From assembly GCF_013377535.1 (NCBI RefSeq), contig NZ_JABCJE010000009.1:1-64000 (forward strand): a stretch of 64,000 nt of DNA, written 5' to 3'. Both the position numbers and the translations under genes were made by a program. The stretch's first letter is position 1, and each line of letters begins with the position of its first letter. Positions 7,879 through 15,942 of the stretch are shown one piece after another. This stretch comes from Donghicola mangrovi (GTDB lineage: Bacteria; Pseudomonadota; Alphaproteobacteria; Rhodobacterales; Rhodobacteraceae). A model generated the notes under the pieces. It worked only from the letters and a program-made list of their open reading frames with translations. It was not told the origin of the DNA and searched no databases.

Positions 7879-9588
7879 TCAGGTGCGGGTGCCTGCGAAA
7901 CGCTGTTGCCAATCCTCGCGCTGTTCGTCGCTGATCTTGGCGAACAGGTTGTCCGGCACCGCAAAGGCGTGACCGGCGGGCAGGCGCTTCACCGCATCAG
8001 CGGCGCTGCCGGGCCATTCGGCGTCAACCTTCATGGCGGTCAGCAGCGCGTCTGCTGCATCGGGGATAAAGGGCGCGGACAGCACAGCGTACAGCGGGAT
8101 CAGGTTCAGGGCGAAACGCACCTGACCTGCGGCCTTCTCGGGGTCTTCCTTGAAGGTCGACCACGGCGCGGCCTCTTGCAGGTATTCGTTGCCCATCACC
8201 CAGATGGCGCGCAGGGCACCGGCGGCCTTGCGGACCTCTTTGTCTTCCATGAACTGCTCGTAGGCGCGGATGTTCGCCTCCAAGGCATCCATGAACGCCT
8301 GATCAACGGGCAGATCGTCGCCACCTGCGGGAACCTCTTCGCCGAACTTCGAGCGGCAGAATTTGGTGACGCGGCTGACAAAGTTCCCCAGCACGTCGGC
8401 AAGGTCTTTGTTCACCGAGGCTTGGAAATTGTCCCAGGTGAATTCGCTGTCCGAGGATTCCGGTGCGTGGCTCAGCAGCCACCAGCGCCAGTAGTCGGCG
8501 GGCAGAATTTCCAGCGCCTGATCCATGAACACACCGCGCCCGCGCGAGGTGCTGAACTGGCCGCCGTCATAGTTCAGGTAGTTGAACGACTTGATGTAAT
8601 CGACCAGCTTCCACGGCTCGCCCGAGCCCAGAATGGTCGCGGGGAAGGACAGGGTGTGGAACGGCACGTTATCCTTGCCCATGAACTGGGTGTAGGTCAC
8701 GTCGTCCGCGCCCTTGTCGGTGCGCCACCAGCGTTCCCAGTCCGCGCCTTTGCCAGCGTCCACCCATTCCTGCGAGCATGCGATGTATTCGATGGGGGCG
8801 TCGAACCAGACGTAGAAGACTTTGCCTTCCATGCCGTCCCAATCCTGATCGCCCTTCTTGACGGGGATACCCCAGTCCAGATCGCGGGTGATGCCGCGGT
8901 CTTGCAGGCCGTCTCCGTCGTTCAGCCATTTCTTGGCGATCGAGGTGGTCAGAACCGGCCAACCCTCGCGGGTGTCGATCCACTGCTCCAGCTGGTCCTT
9001 CATCTGGCTCTGGCACAGATACAGGTGCTTGGTCTCGCGCATCTCCAGATCGGTCGAGCCCGAGATGGTCGAGTGCGGGTTGATCAGGTCCACGGGGTCC
9101 AGCTGCTTGGTGCAGTTGTCGCACTGGTCGCCGCGCGCGCTGTCGAAGCCGCAGTTGGGGCAGGTGCCTTCGATATAGCGGTCAGGCAGGAAGCGGCCAT
9201 CGGCGTGGCTGTACATCTGTTTTTCGCTGACTTCGCGGATCAGGCCAGCCTCGGCCAGACGGCCTGCGAAGTGCTGGGTCAGCTTGTGGTTCGCGTCCGA
9301 GGACGAGCGGCCAAAGTGGTCGAACGACAGGCGGAAGCCTTCGGCGATCTTGGCCTGAACCTCGTGCATTTCGGCGCAGTATTCGGCGACGGGTTTACCG
9401 GCCTTGGCAGCGGCCAGCTCGGCGGGAGTGCCGTGTTCGTCGGTGGCGCACAGGAACAGAACCTCGTTGCCGCGACCGCGCTGGTAGCGGGCGAACAGGT
9501 CCGCCGGCAGCTGGCTGCCCACAAGGTTGCCAAGGTGTTTGATGCCGTTGATGTACGGAATGGCCGAAGTAATCAGGTGCCGTGCCAT
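7879..9588 (-). CDS. metG: Methionyl-tRNA synthetase
   Basis: This class I synthetase of 569 residues charges tRNA-Met. The HIGH-type motif is KHLGN at residues 17-21. A zinc-knuckle insertion has CPNCGF and CDNC around residues 141-154. The KMSKS-type loop is FSTSRGRG near residue 343. The anticodon-binding helical domain follows. The length fits the form without the C-terminal EMAP-like tRNA-binding domain. The start [12 protein letters not shown] is the normal family start. It is probably its own transcription unit, with the imuA-family gene ending 110 bp upstream on the same strand. Confidence 0.96.
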   Translation of the reverse strand: MARHLITSAIPYINGIKHLGNLVGSQLPADLFARYQRGRGNEVLFLCATDEHGTPAELAAAKAGKPVAEYCAEMHEVQAKIAEGFRLSFDHFGRSSSDANHKLTQHFAGRLAEAGLIREVSEKQMYSHADGRFLPDRYIEGTCPNCGFDSARGDQCDNCTKQLDPVDLINPHSTISGSTDLEMRETKHLYLCQSQMKDQLEQWIDTREGWPVLTTSIAKKWLNDGDGLQDRGITRDLDWGIPVKKGDQDWDGMEGKVFYVWFDAPIEYIACSQEWVDAGKGADWERWWRTDKGADDVTYTQFMGKDNVPFHTLSFPATILGSGEPWKLVDYIKSFNYLNYDGGQFSTSRGRGVFMDQALEILPADYWRWWLLSHAPESSDSEFTWDNFQASVNKDLADVLGNFVSRVTKFCRSKFGEEVPAGGDDLPVDQAFMDALEANIRAYEQFMEDKEVRKAAGALRAIWVMGNEYLQEAAPWSTFKEDPEKAAGQVRFALNLIPLYAVLSAPFIPDAADALLTAMKVDAEWPGSAADAVKRLPAGHAFAVPDNLFAKISDEQREDWQQRFAGTRT

Positions 9589-9698
9589 GAGGTGCCCCCA
9601 GAATTCTGTTGTCCGGCCTCCCTTAGCGCATGAAGGGGCGGTGTTCCAGCATAACGGACGGGCGGGTTAACATCGGCACGCAGATTTTTGCGTCCCTG

Positions 9699-10322
9699 TC
9701 AGCGCGTGGGGGCACTGGTCAGGGTGATCCCGTCCGCACCCCGCACCATCGTCCACGCAGCGGGTGGGGCCATGCGGGCGCGCACCCGCTCCAGCCGCCA
9801 CGCCGGATCGCGCCCCTTGGTGGGGATCGGCGCGATGTGCCAGCGGGTTTCCACGGCAGGGACGCCGCCCCGCTCTGGGGTCAGCAGTATGCCAATGGGG
9901 GCCTCTTTGCCGCGCTCGGCGCCCCGTTCGGCGGCCAGATGCAGGCGGCGCACGGGGGTGATTTCGGGCAGGTCCGTCAACTCGGCCACCACGGCGGCGG
10001 CGGCCCCGCTGCGCAAGGATTCCTCGGTCGCCCACAGGATATCGCGGGCATGAGGCGCCTGCACCGTGATGATCCGCGAGGGATCGCACCACGGAAGGAT
10101 CCCCGCCGGATACAGCGTATCGCGCAGCCATTTCGGGCGCACCCAGATGACCGGCCCGTCCATGCGCCCCGCCCAATCCAGTGCCAGCACCCGCCGCGAA
10201 TGTCCGCAAATCTCGTGGACGCGGGCCCGCGCGACCTTCAGCCCTCCGGCCAAGGTCAGCTCCGGTCCATCCCGATGGGGCCGCCGGTCCAGAAGATTTG
10301 CGTGATTCACCATGGCTTTCAT
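9699..10322 (-). CDS. ImuA-family DNA damage protein (orphan)
   Basis: This 207-residue protein is related to the RecA-like ImuA proteins that work with ImuB and DnaE2 in damage-induced mutagenesis. Matching stretches are VLALDWAGRM, GPVIWVRPKW, DPSRIITVQAPHARDILWATEE and LPEITPVRRLHLAAERG. No Walker A motif is obvious, which is usual for ImuA-type proteins. A canonical SOS box lies 6 bp upstream of the ATG. imuB and dnaE2, normally adjacent, are absent here, so the protein may act with genes elsewhere or have its own role. metG is 110 bp downstream on the same strand. Confidence 0.72.
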   Translation of the reverse strand: MKAMVNHANLLDRRPHRDGPELTLAGGLKVARARVHEICGHSRRVLALDWAGRMDGPVIWVRPKWLRDTLYPAGILPWCDPSRIITVQAPHARDILWATEESLRSGAAAAVVAELTDLPEITPVRRLHLAAERGAERGKEAPIGILLTPERGGVPAVETRWHIAPIPTKGRDPAWRLERVRARMAPPAAWTMVRGADGITLTSAPTR

Positions 10323-10327
10323 TATAT

Positions 10328-10342
10328 GTTCACTTTTTGTTC
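10328..10342 (-). promoter_or_regulatory. SOS box (LexA) upstream of imuA-family gene
   Basis: GTTC-ACTTTTT-GTTC is an exact match to the alphaproteobacterial LexA operator GTTC-N7-GTTC. It lies directly before the start codon at 10322, where a bound repressor would block transcription. Confidence 0.85.
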
Positions 10343-10469
10343 TGAAAACCTATTCTGACGGAGGGGGCAAGCTATTCCACGATCCGGTAAATCTACGGGC
10401 GGGGGTTGAGTTTTGACGGGGACCACGCATCTTGAGCCTCAAGCGATTGCAAAGACAAAGGATTACCCG

Positions 10470-11510
10470 ATGAAGACCAGACCACTGGGCCGTACCGGCC
10501 TTGATGTGAGTGTTTTCTGCCTTGGCTCGATGACTTGGGGCACCCAGAACACCGAGGCCGAAGGCCACCAGCAGATCGAGCGCGCGATCGAGGCGGGGAT
10601 CAATTTCATCGACACCGCCGAGATGTATCCCGTGAACCCCGTGCGCGCTGAAACCGTCGGCGTGACCGAACAGATCATTGGCAACTGGTTCGAAAAGACC
10701 GGCCGCCGCGATGAACTGATCTTGGCGACCAAGCACAGCGGCGCCGGTTCCTTCGCCCGTGACGGCGCGCCGATTACGGCAGAAAGTATCCCGCAGGCGG
10801 TCGAAAACTCGCTGAAGCGTCTGAAGACCGATGTGATCGATCTCTATCAGTTCCACTGGCCGAACCGCGGCAGCTATCACTTCCGCAAACTGTGGGATTA
10901 CGATCCGTCCAAGCAGAACGCGGAAGAGACGCGCCAGAACATGGAAGATTGCCTTGGCGCCCTGCAAAAGCTGGTCGACGAAGGCAAGATCAAGCATTTC
11001 GGCCTGTCCAACGAAACCGCGTGGGGCACCACAAAATGGGTCCAGCACGCCGAGGCGGGCAAGGGCCCGCGCGTGGCCTCGATCCAGAACGAATATTCGC
11101 TGCTGGCCCGTTATTTCGACACCGATCTGGCAGAGGTCTGCGTGAACGAGGATGTGGGGCTCTTGTCCTATACCTCGCTCGCGGCGGGGCTGCTTTCCGG
11201 CAAATACCAGAACGGGCAGGTGCCTGCGGGCTCGCGCATGGCGATCAACGGTGACCTTGGCGGGCGCAAGACCGACCGCGTGTTCGATGCCGTGGACGCC
11301 TATCAGAAGCTGGCGGACAAATACGGCCTCAGCCTGGTGCAGATGTCGCTGGCATGGGTGCGCGACCGTCCGGGCATGTGCTCGGTCATCATCGGGGCGA
11401 CCAGCATGGACCAGCTCGAAGAGGTTCTGGGGGCCCACGATCTGCACCTCCCCGAGGAGCTGTTCAAGGAAATCGACGCGGTGCATAAACAGCACCCGCT
11501 GCCGTTCTGA
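10470..11510 (+). CDS. Aldo/keto reductase (Tas-like)
   Basis: This 346-residue NADPH-dependent oxidoreductase has an (alpha/beta)8 fold. The catalytic Asp and Tyr are in INFIDTAEMYP, the catalytic Lys in ELILATKHSG, and the His position in LYQFHWPNR. The cofactor-binding end has VIIGATSMDQLEE. The order and length resemble E. coli Tas. ATG 10470 is chosen over an in-frame ATG at 10413 because AAAGG precedes it and family similarity starts at MKTRPLGRTGL. An inverted repeat (CTTGAG-C-CTCAAG, 10431-10443) in the leader could be an operator. The physiological substrate is unknown. Confidence 0.9.
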   Translation: MKTRPLGRTGLDVSVFCLGSMTWGTQNTEAEGHQQIERAIEAGINFIDTAEMYPVNPVRAETVGVTEQIIGNWFEKTGRRDELILATKHSGAGSFARDGAPITAESIPQAVENSLKRLKTDVIDLYQFHWPNRGSYHFRKLWDYDPSKQNAEETRQNMEDCLGALQKLVDEGKIKHFGLSNETAWGTTKWVQHAEAGKGPRVASIQNEYSLLARYFDTDLAEVCVNEDVGLLSYTSLAAGLLSGKYQNGQVPAGSRMAINGDLGGRKTDRVFDAVDAYQKLADKYGLSLVQMSLAWVRDRPGMCSVIIGATSMDQLEEVLGAHDLHLPEELFKEIDAVHKQHPLPF

Positions 11511-11576
11511 TCCAATGCGGGGCCTTCGGGCCCTGTTTTTGCTGGTGGCGGCACGGGCGCGGTGCAATATCGCGCT

Positions 11577-12464
11577 ATGGATGCATGGATTCTGATCACC
11601 TTTGCCGCGGCGACGTTCCAGACGCTGCGGTTCGTACTGCAAAAGCGGCTGAGCGCGCGTGAACTCAGCGCCGCTGGCGCGACCTTTGCGCGGTTCATCT
11701 ATTCGTTCCCGTTCGCGCTGGCGATCACGCTGATTTACCAGCAGATGCGCGGATTTGACTGGCCGCAGATGGCCCCGTCGTTCTGGGTGCATGGGGCGGT
11801 CGGCGGTGTCTCGCAAATCCTTGCCACGCTGATGACGGTGATGCTGCTGGGGCGGCGGAACTTTGCGGTCGGCATGACCTTCAAGAAAACCGAGGTGATC
11901 CTGTCGGTCATCGTGGGCCTTCTGGTGCTGGGGGACGTGGTGTCGTGGCCCGCGATGGGCGCGGTGCTGGTCGGTCTGGCGGGGGTGCTGCTGCTGTCCA
12001 AAACGGCCAAGGGCGCGGGATGGGACAGCACGGCGGTGGCGCTGGGCCTTGGCTCGGGGCTGCTGTTCGCGATTTCCGGCGTGACCTATCGCGGGGCGAC
12101 CTTGTCGGTGATCAGCGATGATCCGTTCCTGCGGTCCTCGGTATCGCTGGCGCTGGTGACGCTGTTCCAGACGGTCGCGATGCTGATCTGGCTGGGCCTG
12201 CGGGACCGCGCGCAGATCGGCAAAGTGCTGGCCGCATGGCGCCGCGCGGGCCTGATCGGGGTCATGAGCCTGTTCGGCTCGCTCAGCTGGTTCACGGCGT
12301 TTACCCTGCAGGCCGCAGGTCTGGTGAACGCGGTCGGTCAGGTCGAGTTGATCCTGAGCATCTTTGTGGGCCGCGTCATTTTCGGCGAACGGTTAACCCT
12401 GCGCGAAATCCTCGGGATCGCGACGATCGGCGCCAGTGTGGTGGTGCTGGTTCTGGTCAGCTAA
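11577..12464 (+). CDS. DMT-superfamily transporter (EamA domains)
   Basis: This inner-membrane protein of about 295 residues has ten predicted hydrophobic segments in two EamA repeats, each ending near a conserved turn (for example FGERLTLREILG before the last helix). Proteins of this type usually export metabolites or amino acids, but the substrate cannot be told. ATG 11577 is preferred to 11562 because it begins directly with the first membrane helix. It follows the aldo/keto reductase by 66 bp and may be co-transcribed. The last 8 bp overlap the convergent Nudix gene. Confidence 0.85.
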   Translation: MDAWILITFAAATFQTLRFVLQKRLSARELSAAGATFARFIYSFPFALAITLIYQQMRGFDWPQMAPSFWVHGAVGGVSQILATLMTVMLLGRRNFAVGMTFKKTEVILSVIVGLLVLGDVVSWPAMGAVLVGLAGVLLLSKTAKGAGWDSTAVALGLGSGLLFAISGVTYRGATLSVISDDPFLRSSVSLALVTLFQTVAMLIWLGLRDRAQIGKVLAAWRRAGLIGVMSLFGSLSWFTAFTLQAAGLVNAVGQVELILSIFVGRVIFGERLTLREILGIATIGASVVVLVLVS

Positions 12465-13113
12465 GGGGGCTGGCTCCGCCCAAACGGGCAAAGTGGATGT
12501 CCTCGTCCCGATCACGGTAGAACGGCACGCTGTCCGGCACAGGGCCGCCACCAAGGCGGGCCCCGATTTCGGCCAGCACGACCTCGGTGATAAAGGGCAA
12601 GTCAAAGCGGCGCACCTCTGGCAGGGGGATCCACTGCAGGTGGCTCAGCTCATCACTGGCGGCCGAGAAATCGTCGGGATCGGTGGCCAGCGCATCCGCA
12701 TCAATCAAAAAGAACCGCGCGTCGAAACGGCGAGGGCGACCCGGCGGCGTGATGGCGCGGAAGACGAATTCCATCGCATCGGCGGCGGGCAGGAACCCGC
12801 GGGCGGCATAGCCCTGCCAGTCGGCGGGCACATCCCCGTCCCATGCTCCGGCGGCCCCAAGGATCAGCCCAGTTTCCTCCCACAGCTCGCGGATTGCGGC
12901 GACGGGCAGCGCATGGGCAACGGTGGGGGTGGTTTGTTCGGCCAGCCGCGCCGCGCAGGACGCGGGCAGCGGCATGGCCAAAGGTACAGCGGCGTCGGCG
13001 GCATCGACCGCCCCGCCCGGAAACACAAACTTCGACGGCATAAACGCGGCAGTGGCCCCGCGCTGCCCCATCAGGATACGGGGCGCTGTGGACCGGTCAC
13101 GCACCACAATCAC
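12457..13113 (-). CDS. Nudix hydrolase
   Basis: This protein of about 218 residues has a Nudix box recognisable as GGAVDAAD near residue 33 and AIRELWEETGL near residue 73. The gap between the two halves is longer than the usual 23-residue box, as in NUDT19/NUDT8-like proteins with an insert. Such enzymes hydrolyse CoA esters or nucleoside diphosphate compounds. The GTG at 13113 is the only usual start codon after an upstream stop, although similarity seems to begin about 18 residues earlier (EIDKTAIRDAAT), so the true start is uncertain. It overlaps the convergent transporter gene by 8 bp. Confidence 0.82.
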   Translation of the reverse strand: MIVVRDRSTAPRILMGQRGATAAFMPSKFVFPGGAVDAADAAVPLAMPLPASCAARLAEQTTPTVAHALPVAAIRELWEETGLILGAAGAWDGDVPADWQGYAARGFLPAADAMEFVFRAITPPGRPRRFDARFFLIDADALATDPDDFSAASDELSHLQWIPLPEVRRFDLPFITEVVLAEIGARLGGGPVPDSVPFYRDRDEDIHFARLGGASPLS

Positions 13114-13162
13114 AGTGGCGGCGTCACGAATGGCGGTTTTGTCGATTTCCGTCGAAATAGCC

Positions 13163-13561
13163 TTATCCTTTTACGTGGCCGAAGCCGTGCATCCGCTTGG
13201 ACCATTGCAGCGCGACCAGCGCGCCCTTGAGCCTGGGCAGAAGGTAGAGCGACAAGGCCACACAGCCAACCGCAAAGATCGTGAACAGCACCAGCGGATC
13301 GGGGCGCCAGGTTTCAAAGGCGATCAGCAGGGTCGGCGCCATGATGTGACCGACGATCAGAATCGTCAGATAAGCAGGGCCGTCATCCGCACGCTGGTGG
13401 TGCAGTTCCTCGTTACAGACCGGGCAGGTGTCCCGCACCTTGAGATAGCCCTTGAGCATCGGACCGCTGCCACAGTTGGGGCATTTGCGGCGCCAGCCTT
13501 TCCATAAAGACGGGTAGAGCGGGCGCTCCTCACCGGCGTCCACTTTGGGGTTTTCAGACAT
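13163..13561 (-). CDS. DUF983 membrane protein
   Basis: This 132-residue protein has two CxxC pairs (RKCPNCGSG and DTCPVCNEE) that could bind zinc, followed by two hydrophobic helices around residues 62-110. This is the DUF983 layout, common in alphaproteobacteria and often near cytochrome oxidase assembly genes. Its function is unknown. ATG 13561 is chosen because the family start lies there and the longer reading upstream has no coding character. It ends 49 bp from the Nudix start on the same strand and probably shares its transcript. Confidence 0.85.
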   Translation of the reverse strand: MSENPKVDAGEERPLYPSLWKGWRRKCPNCGSGPMLKGYLKVRDTCPVCNEELHHQRADDGPAYLTILIVGHIMAPTLLIAFETWRPDPLVLFTIFAVGCVALSLYLLPRLKGALVALQWSKRMHGFGHVKG

Positions 13562-13803
13562 TCCATCCTCGTTCGCGCTGAATGTCGGGCGACCATGATA
13601 CGTTAGCGTCCAAAGTGAAAGGGTGCGCGTTGTCCTTGCGGCTCCATGTCGCGAAGGATGGCAGGGTTTACGCATAAACCTGTGATTATTTTCGACGGAA
13701 CTCCGGTGCTGCCGCGTTTGACTTGATGAACACGGCGGGTGTTGAGGCCACCTGCTGCGGTTCGAGGCCAAACTGTAAAATGGAAACTGGAAGGACGAAC
13801 AGT

Positions 13804-14376
13804 ATGACCAAGACTTCGACCAAAATTGCTCTGGCACTGATGGGTCTTGCAACCAGCGGCATGCTCATGGCATCCGCAGCTCAGGCGCGCCCCGAAGGCA
13901 TGATGGGCCACGGCGCACGCCCCGCATTCGCGGAGCTGGACACCAACGGTGACGGCCAGATCTCGGCCGAAGAATTCGCTGCATTCCGTACCGCGAAATT
14001 CGCCGAAGCCGACACCAACAAAGATGGTGCCCTGAGCCCCGAAGAGATGATCGCGCACATGGAAGCGCAGCGCGCGGAGAACATGAAGACCCGCATGCTG
14101 GAGCGTTTTGACGCCGACAAGAACGGCACCATCTCCCCCGAGGAAATGGCCAAAAACGCGCCGAACGACGCTGACATGATCAAGAAGATGGACAAGGACG
14201 GCAACGGCACCATCTCGGCCGAAGAGTTTGCAGCCATGGATCAGCACATGATGCGTGACGGCGACGGCCCCCGCGGCGGCAAAGACGGCAAAGGCCCCCG
14301 CAACGGTTGCGGCAAGCCCGATGACCACCACGGCAAAGGTCAGGACGGCAACCAGCAGATGCCGCGCTGCAACTAA
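13804..14376 (+). CDS. Exported EF-hand calcium-binding protein
   Basis: This 190-residue protein has a signal peptide (LALMGLATSGMLMASAAQA) and then four EF-hand loops: DTNGDGQISAEE, DTNKDGALSPEE, DADKNGTISPEE and DKDGNGTISAEE. All four keep acidic residues at loop positions 1, 3 and 12. The C-terminus is rich in Gly, Asp, Lys and His. It should bind Ca2+ in the periplasm. ATG 13804 has a GGAAGGA ribosome site. It stands first before the sigma/anti-sigma/sensor genes, so it may report calcium or metal status to that system. That link is inferred from position only. Confidence 0.85.
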   Translation: MTKTSTKIALALMGLATSGMLMASAAQARPEGMMGHGARPAFAELDTNGDGQISAEEFAAFRTAKFAEADTNKDGALSPEEMIAHMEAQRAENMKTRMLERFDADKNGTISPEEMAKNAPNDADMIKKMDKDGNGTISAEEFAAMDQHMMRDGDGPRGGKDGKGPRNGCGKPDDHHGKGQDGNQQMPRCN

Positions 14377-14388
14377 TTGAAAAGACTT

Positions 14389-14412
14389 GGTGGCGCATTC
14401 CGGTGCGCCACC
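14389..14412 (+). terminator. Strong hairpin between EF-hand and sigma factor genes
   Basis: A perfect 9-bp stem GGTGGCGCA-ttccgg-TGCGCCACC follows the EF-hand stop by 12 bp. No T tract follows, so it may protect the mRNA end or only attenuate read-through into the sigma factor gene. Confidence 0.5.
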
Positions 14413-14451
14413 CGTTGCCGGGAACGGCAGGATCAGGGTAATCAGGGCTGT

Positions 14452-15036
14452 ATGAATATGCCTTATGACGCAGTGAGCGAGCTTTCGGACGAGGCGCTCT
14501 TGGTGCTTTATGCCAAGGGTGATCCGCTGGCTGCCCACGTGCTGACACAGCGGTTCTTGCCGCGGGTTCTGGCCCACGCCGCCCGTGTGCTCAAGGATCA
14601 GGCCGAAGCCGAAGACGTGGCCCAGGAGGCCATGTTGCGCCTGTGGAAGATTGCCCCCGATTGGCGCGCCGGAGAGGCGCAGGTGACGACGTGGATGTAC
14701 CGCGTGACCGCCAACCTGTGTACCGACCGTCTGCGCCGCCGCCGCAATGTCCCCTTGGACGCCGCGCCCGAGCCCGAAGACGAAACCCCCAGCGCAGGCG
14801 AGGCCATGCAAGAGGCCGCCCGCGCCGAGGCCCTGAATAACGCCCTGATGGAGTTGCCCGACCGCCAAAGACAGGCCGTCGCCCTGCGCCATCTGGAGGG
14901 GTTGTCCAACCCCGAGATCGCCGAAATTCTGGATTGCGGGGTCGAGGCCGTCGAGAGCCTGATCGCCCGCGGGAAACGCGCCCTGACCAAGATCCTTCAG
15001 GGCAGACGAGAGGAACTGGGATATGTCGATGAATGA
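14452..15036 (+). CDS. ECF-type RNA polymerase sigma factor
   Basis: This 194-residue sigma factor has region 2 (AEDVAQEAMLRLWKIAPDW, then TTWMYRVTANLCTDRLRRRR) and region 4 (LPDRQRQAVALRHLEGLSNPEIAEILDC with the recognition helix). There is no region 3, as in extracytoplasmic-function sigma factors. ATG 14452 is used, though ATG 14458 is also possible. The stop overlaps the next gene by 14 bp, implying translational coupling with the putative anti-sigma factor. The downstream CnrX-like gene suggests control by a periplasmic signal such as metal or stress. Confidence 0.9.
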   Translation: MNMPYDAVSELSDEALLVLYAKGDPLAAHVLTQRFLPRVLAHAARVLKDQAEAEDVAQEAMLRLWKIAPDWRAGEAQVTTWMYRVTANLCTDRLRRRRNVPLDAAPEPEDETPSAGEAMQEAARAEALNNALMELPDRQRQAVALRHLEGLSNPEIAEILDCGVEAVESLIARGKRALTKILQGRREELGYVDE

Positions 15037-15415
15037 CAAAGACGACAGCTTGGACCTGGAACTCTGGTTCAGCGCGTCCCGCAAGCACACGGCCGACCCG
15101 TCGGATGATCTGTTGGCCCGCGTGCTGGGGGATGCAGCGCGCCTGCAGCCTCAGGCCCCCGGCATCATGACCGCCGCGCCCGTGCTGGCACCCAAGCCCT
15201 CGCTTTGGGACCAGTTCATGAACGCCATTGGCGGCTGGTCCGGTCTGGCCGGTCTGGGCACCGCGACCGTCGCGGGCCTGTGGATCGGCATCAGCCCGCC
15301 CGCCATGTTGCAGAACGTCAGCAGCGCGCTGACCCAAAGCGACAGCAGCTACGAAACCACCTACTTGAATGCGATGGACGATTACGCCGCGCTGATGATC
15401 GAAGGAGACCAATAA
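15023..15415 (+). CDS. Probable membrane anti-sigma factor
   Basis: This 130-residue protein has an acidic cytoplasmic N-terminus and one membrane helix around residues 75-97 (AGLGTATVAGLWIGI), followed by a short periplasmic tail. It lacks the zinc-type HxxxCxxC motif. The 14-bp overlap with the sigma factor gene and a GAGAGGAAC ribosome site show tight coupling. Anti-sigma function is inferred from topology and gene order and not from sequence similarity. Confidence 0.6.
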   Translation: MSMNDKDDSLDLELWFSASRKHTADPSDDLLARVLGDAARLQPQAPGIMTAAPVLAPKPSLWDQFMNAIGGWSGLAGLGTATVAGLWIGISPPAMLQNVSSALTQSDSSYETTYLNAMDDYAALMIEGDQ

Positions 15416-15417
15416 GA

Positions 15418-15942
15418 ATGGTCGATTTGCAAAAGCCCGTCGTGAACGCCTCGGGTACTCCGCGCTGGATCAAGGCGCTGCTCGCGGGATCGCTGGCCCT
15501 GAACTTTGCGGTGATCGCCGGCGCGATCGGGATGGTCGCGACCTTTGACGGCCCGCCGCCGCCCGATGGGGGCATGCCCGGCGTGGGGGGCTTTGTGCGG
15601 TCCCTCAACGAAGAGCATCGCCGCGAGTTCGGGGATGCCATGCGCGGCGCCTTTGACAAGCGCCCCTCGCGCGAGACGTTCATGGCCGATGCGCAGCAGA
15701 TGATCACCCTGATCCGCGCCGAGCCCTTTGACAGCGCCGCCTTCCAAAGCCACATCGAGACCGTGTCCCAGCGGTTCGAGGATGGTCGCCGTGCCGGTGA
15801 CGCGGCCCTGATCCGCATCATTGGCGGCATGTCGTCTGCGGAACGTCAGGACTATGCGGACCGTCTGGAAAAGCGCCTGTCCAAGGGGTTCGACAAAGAC
15901 GACCACAAGGACGGTCACAAAGACGATTTCAAGCCGCGTTAA
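15418..15942 (+). CDS. Periplasmic metal-sensor-like protein (CnrX/CpxP type)
   Basis: This 174-residue protein has one N-terminal membrane segment (LLAGSLALNFAVIAGAIGM), a helical periplasmic domain (residues 55-150) with the LNEEHRREFGDAMRGAF and FDSAAFQSHIETVSQRFEDGRR pattern of heavy-metal-resistance sensors, and a C-terminal Asp/His/Lys tail (DKDDHKDGHKDDF) that could bind metal. It starts 2 bp after the previous stop, so it is in the same operon. By analogy to cnrYXH it may hold the anti-sigma factor in check until a ligand binds. Confidence 0.72.
   Translation: MVDLQKPVVNASGTPRWIKALLAGSLALNFAVIAGAIGMVATFDGPPPPDGGMPGVGGFVRSLNEEHRREFGDAMRGAFDKRPSRETFMADAQQMITLIRAEPFDSAAFQSHIETVSQRFEDGRRAGDAALIRIIGGMSSAERQDYADRLEKRLSKGFDKDDHKDGHKDDFKPR

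Noticed and set aside
7828-9633. 601-codon plus-strand reading frame over metG
   Set aside because: It is antisense to a clear methionyl-tRNA synthetase and has no family features. High GC produces long open antisense frames here.
9630-10358. 242-codon plus-strand reading frame opposite the imuA-family gene
   Set aside because: The minus-strand product has family matches and an SOS box, while this one has neither.
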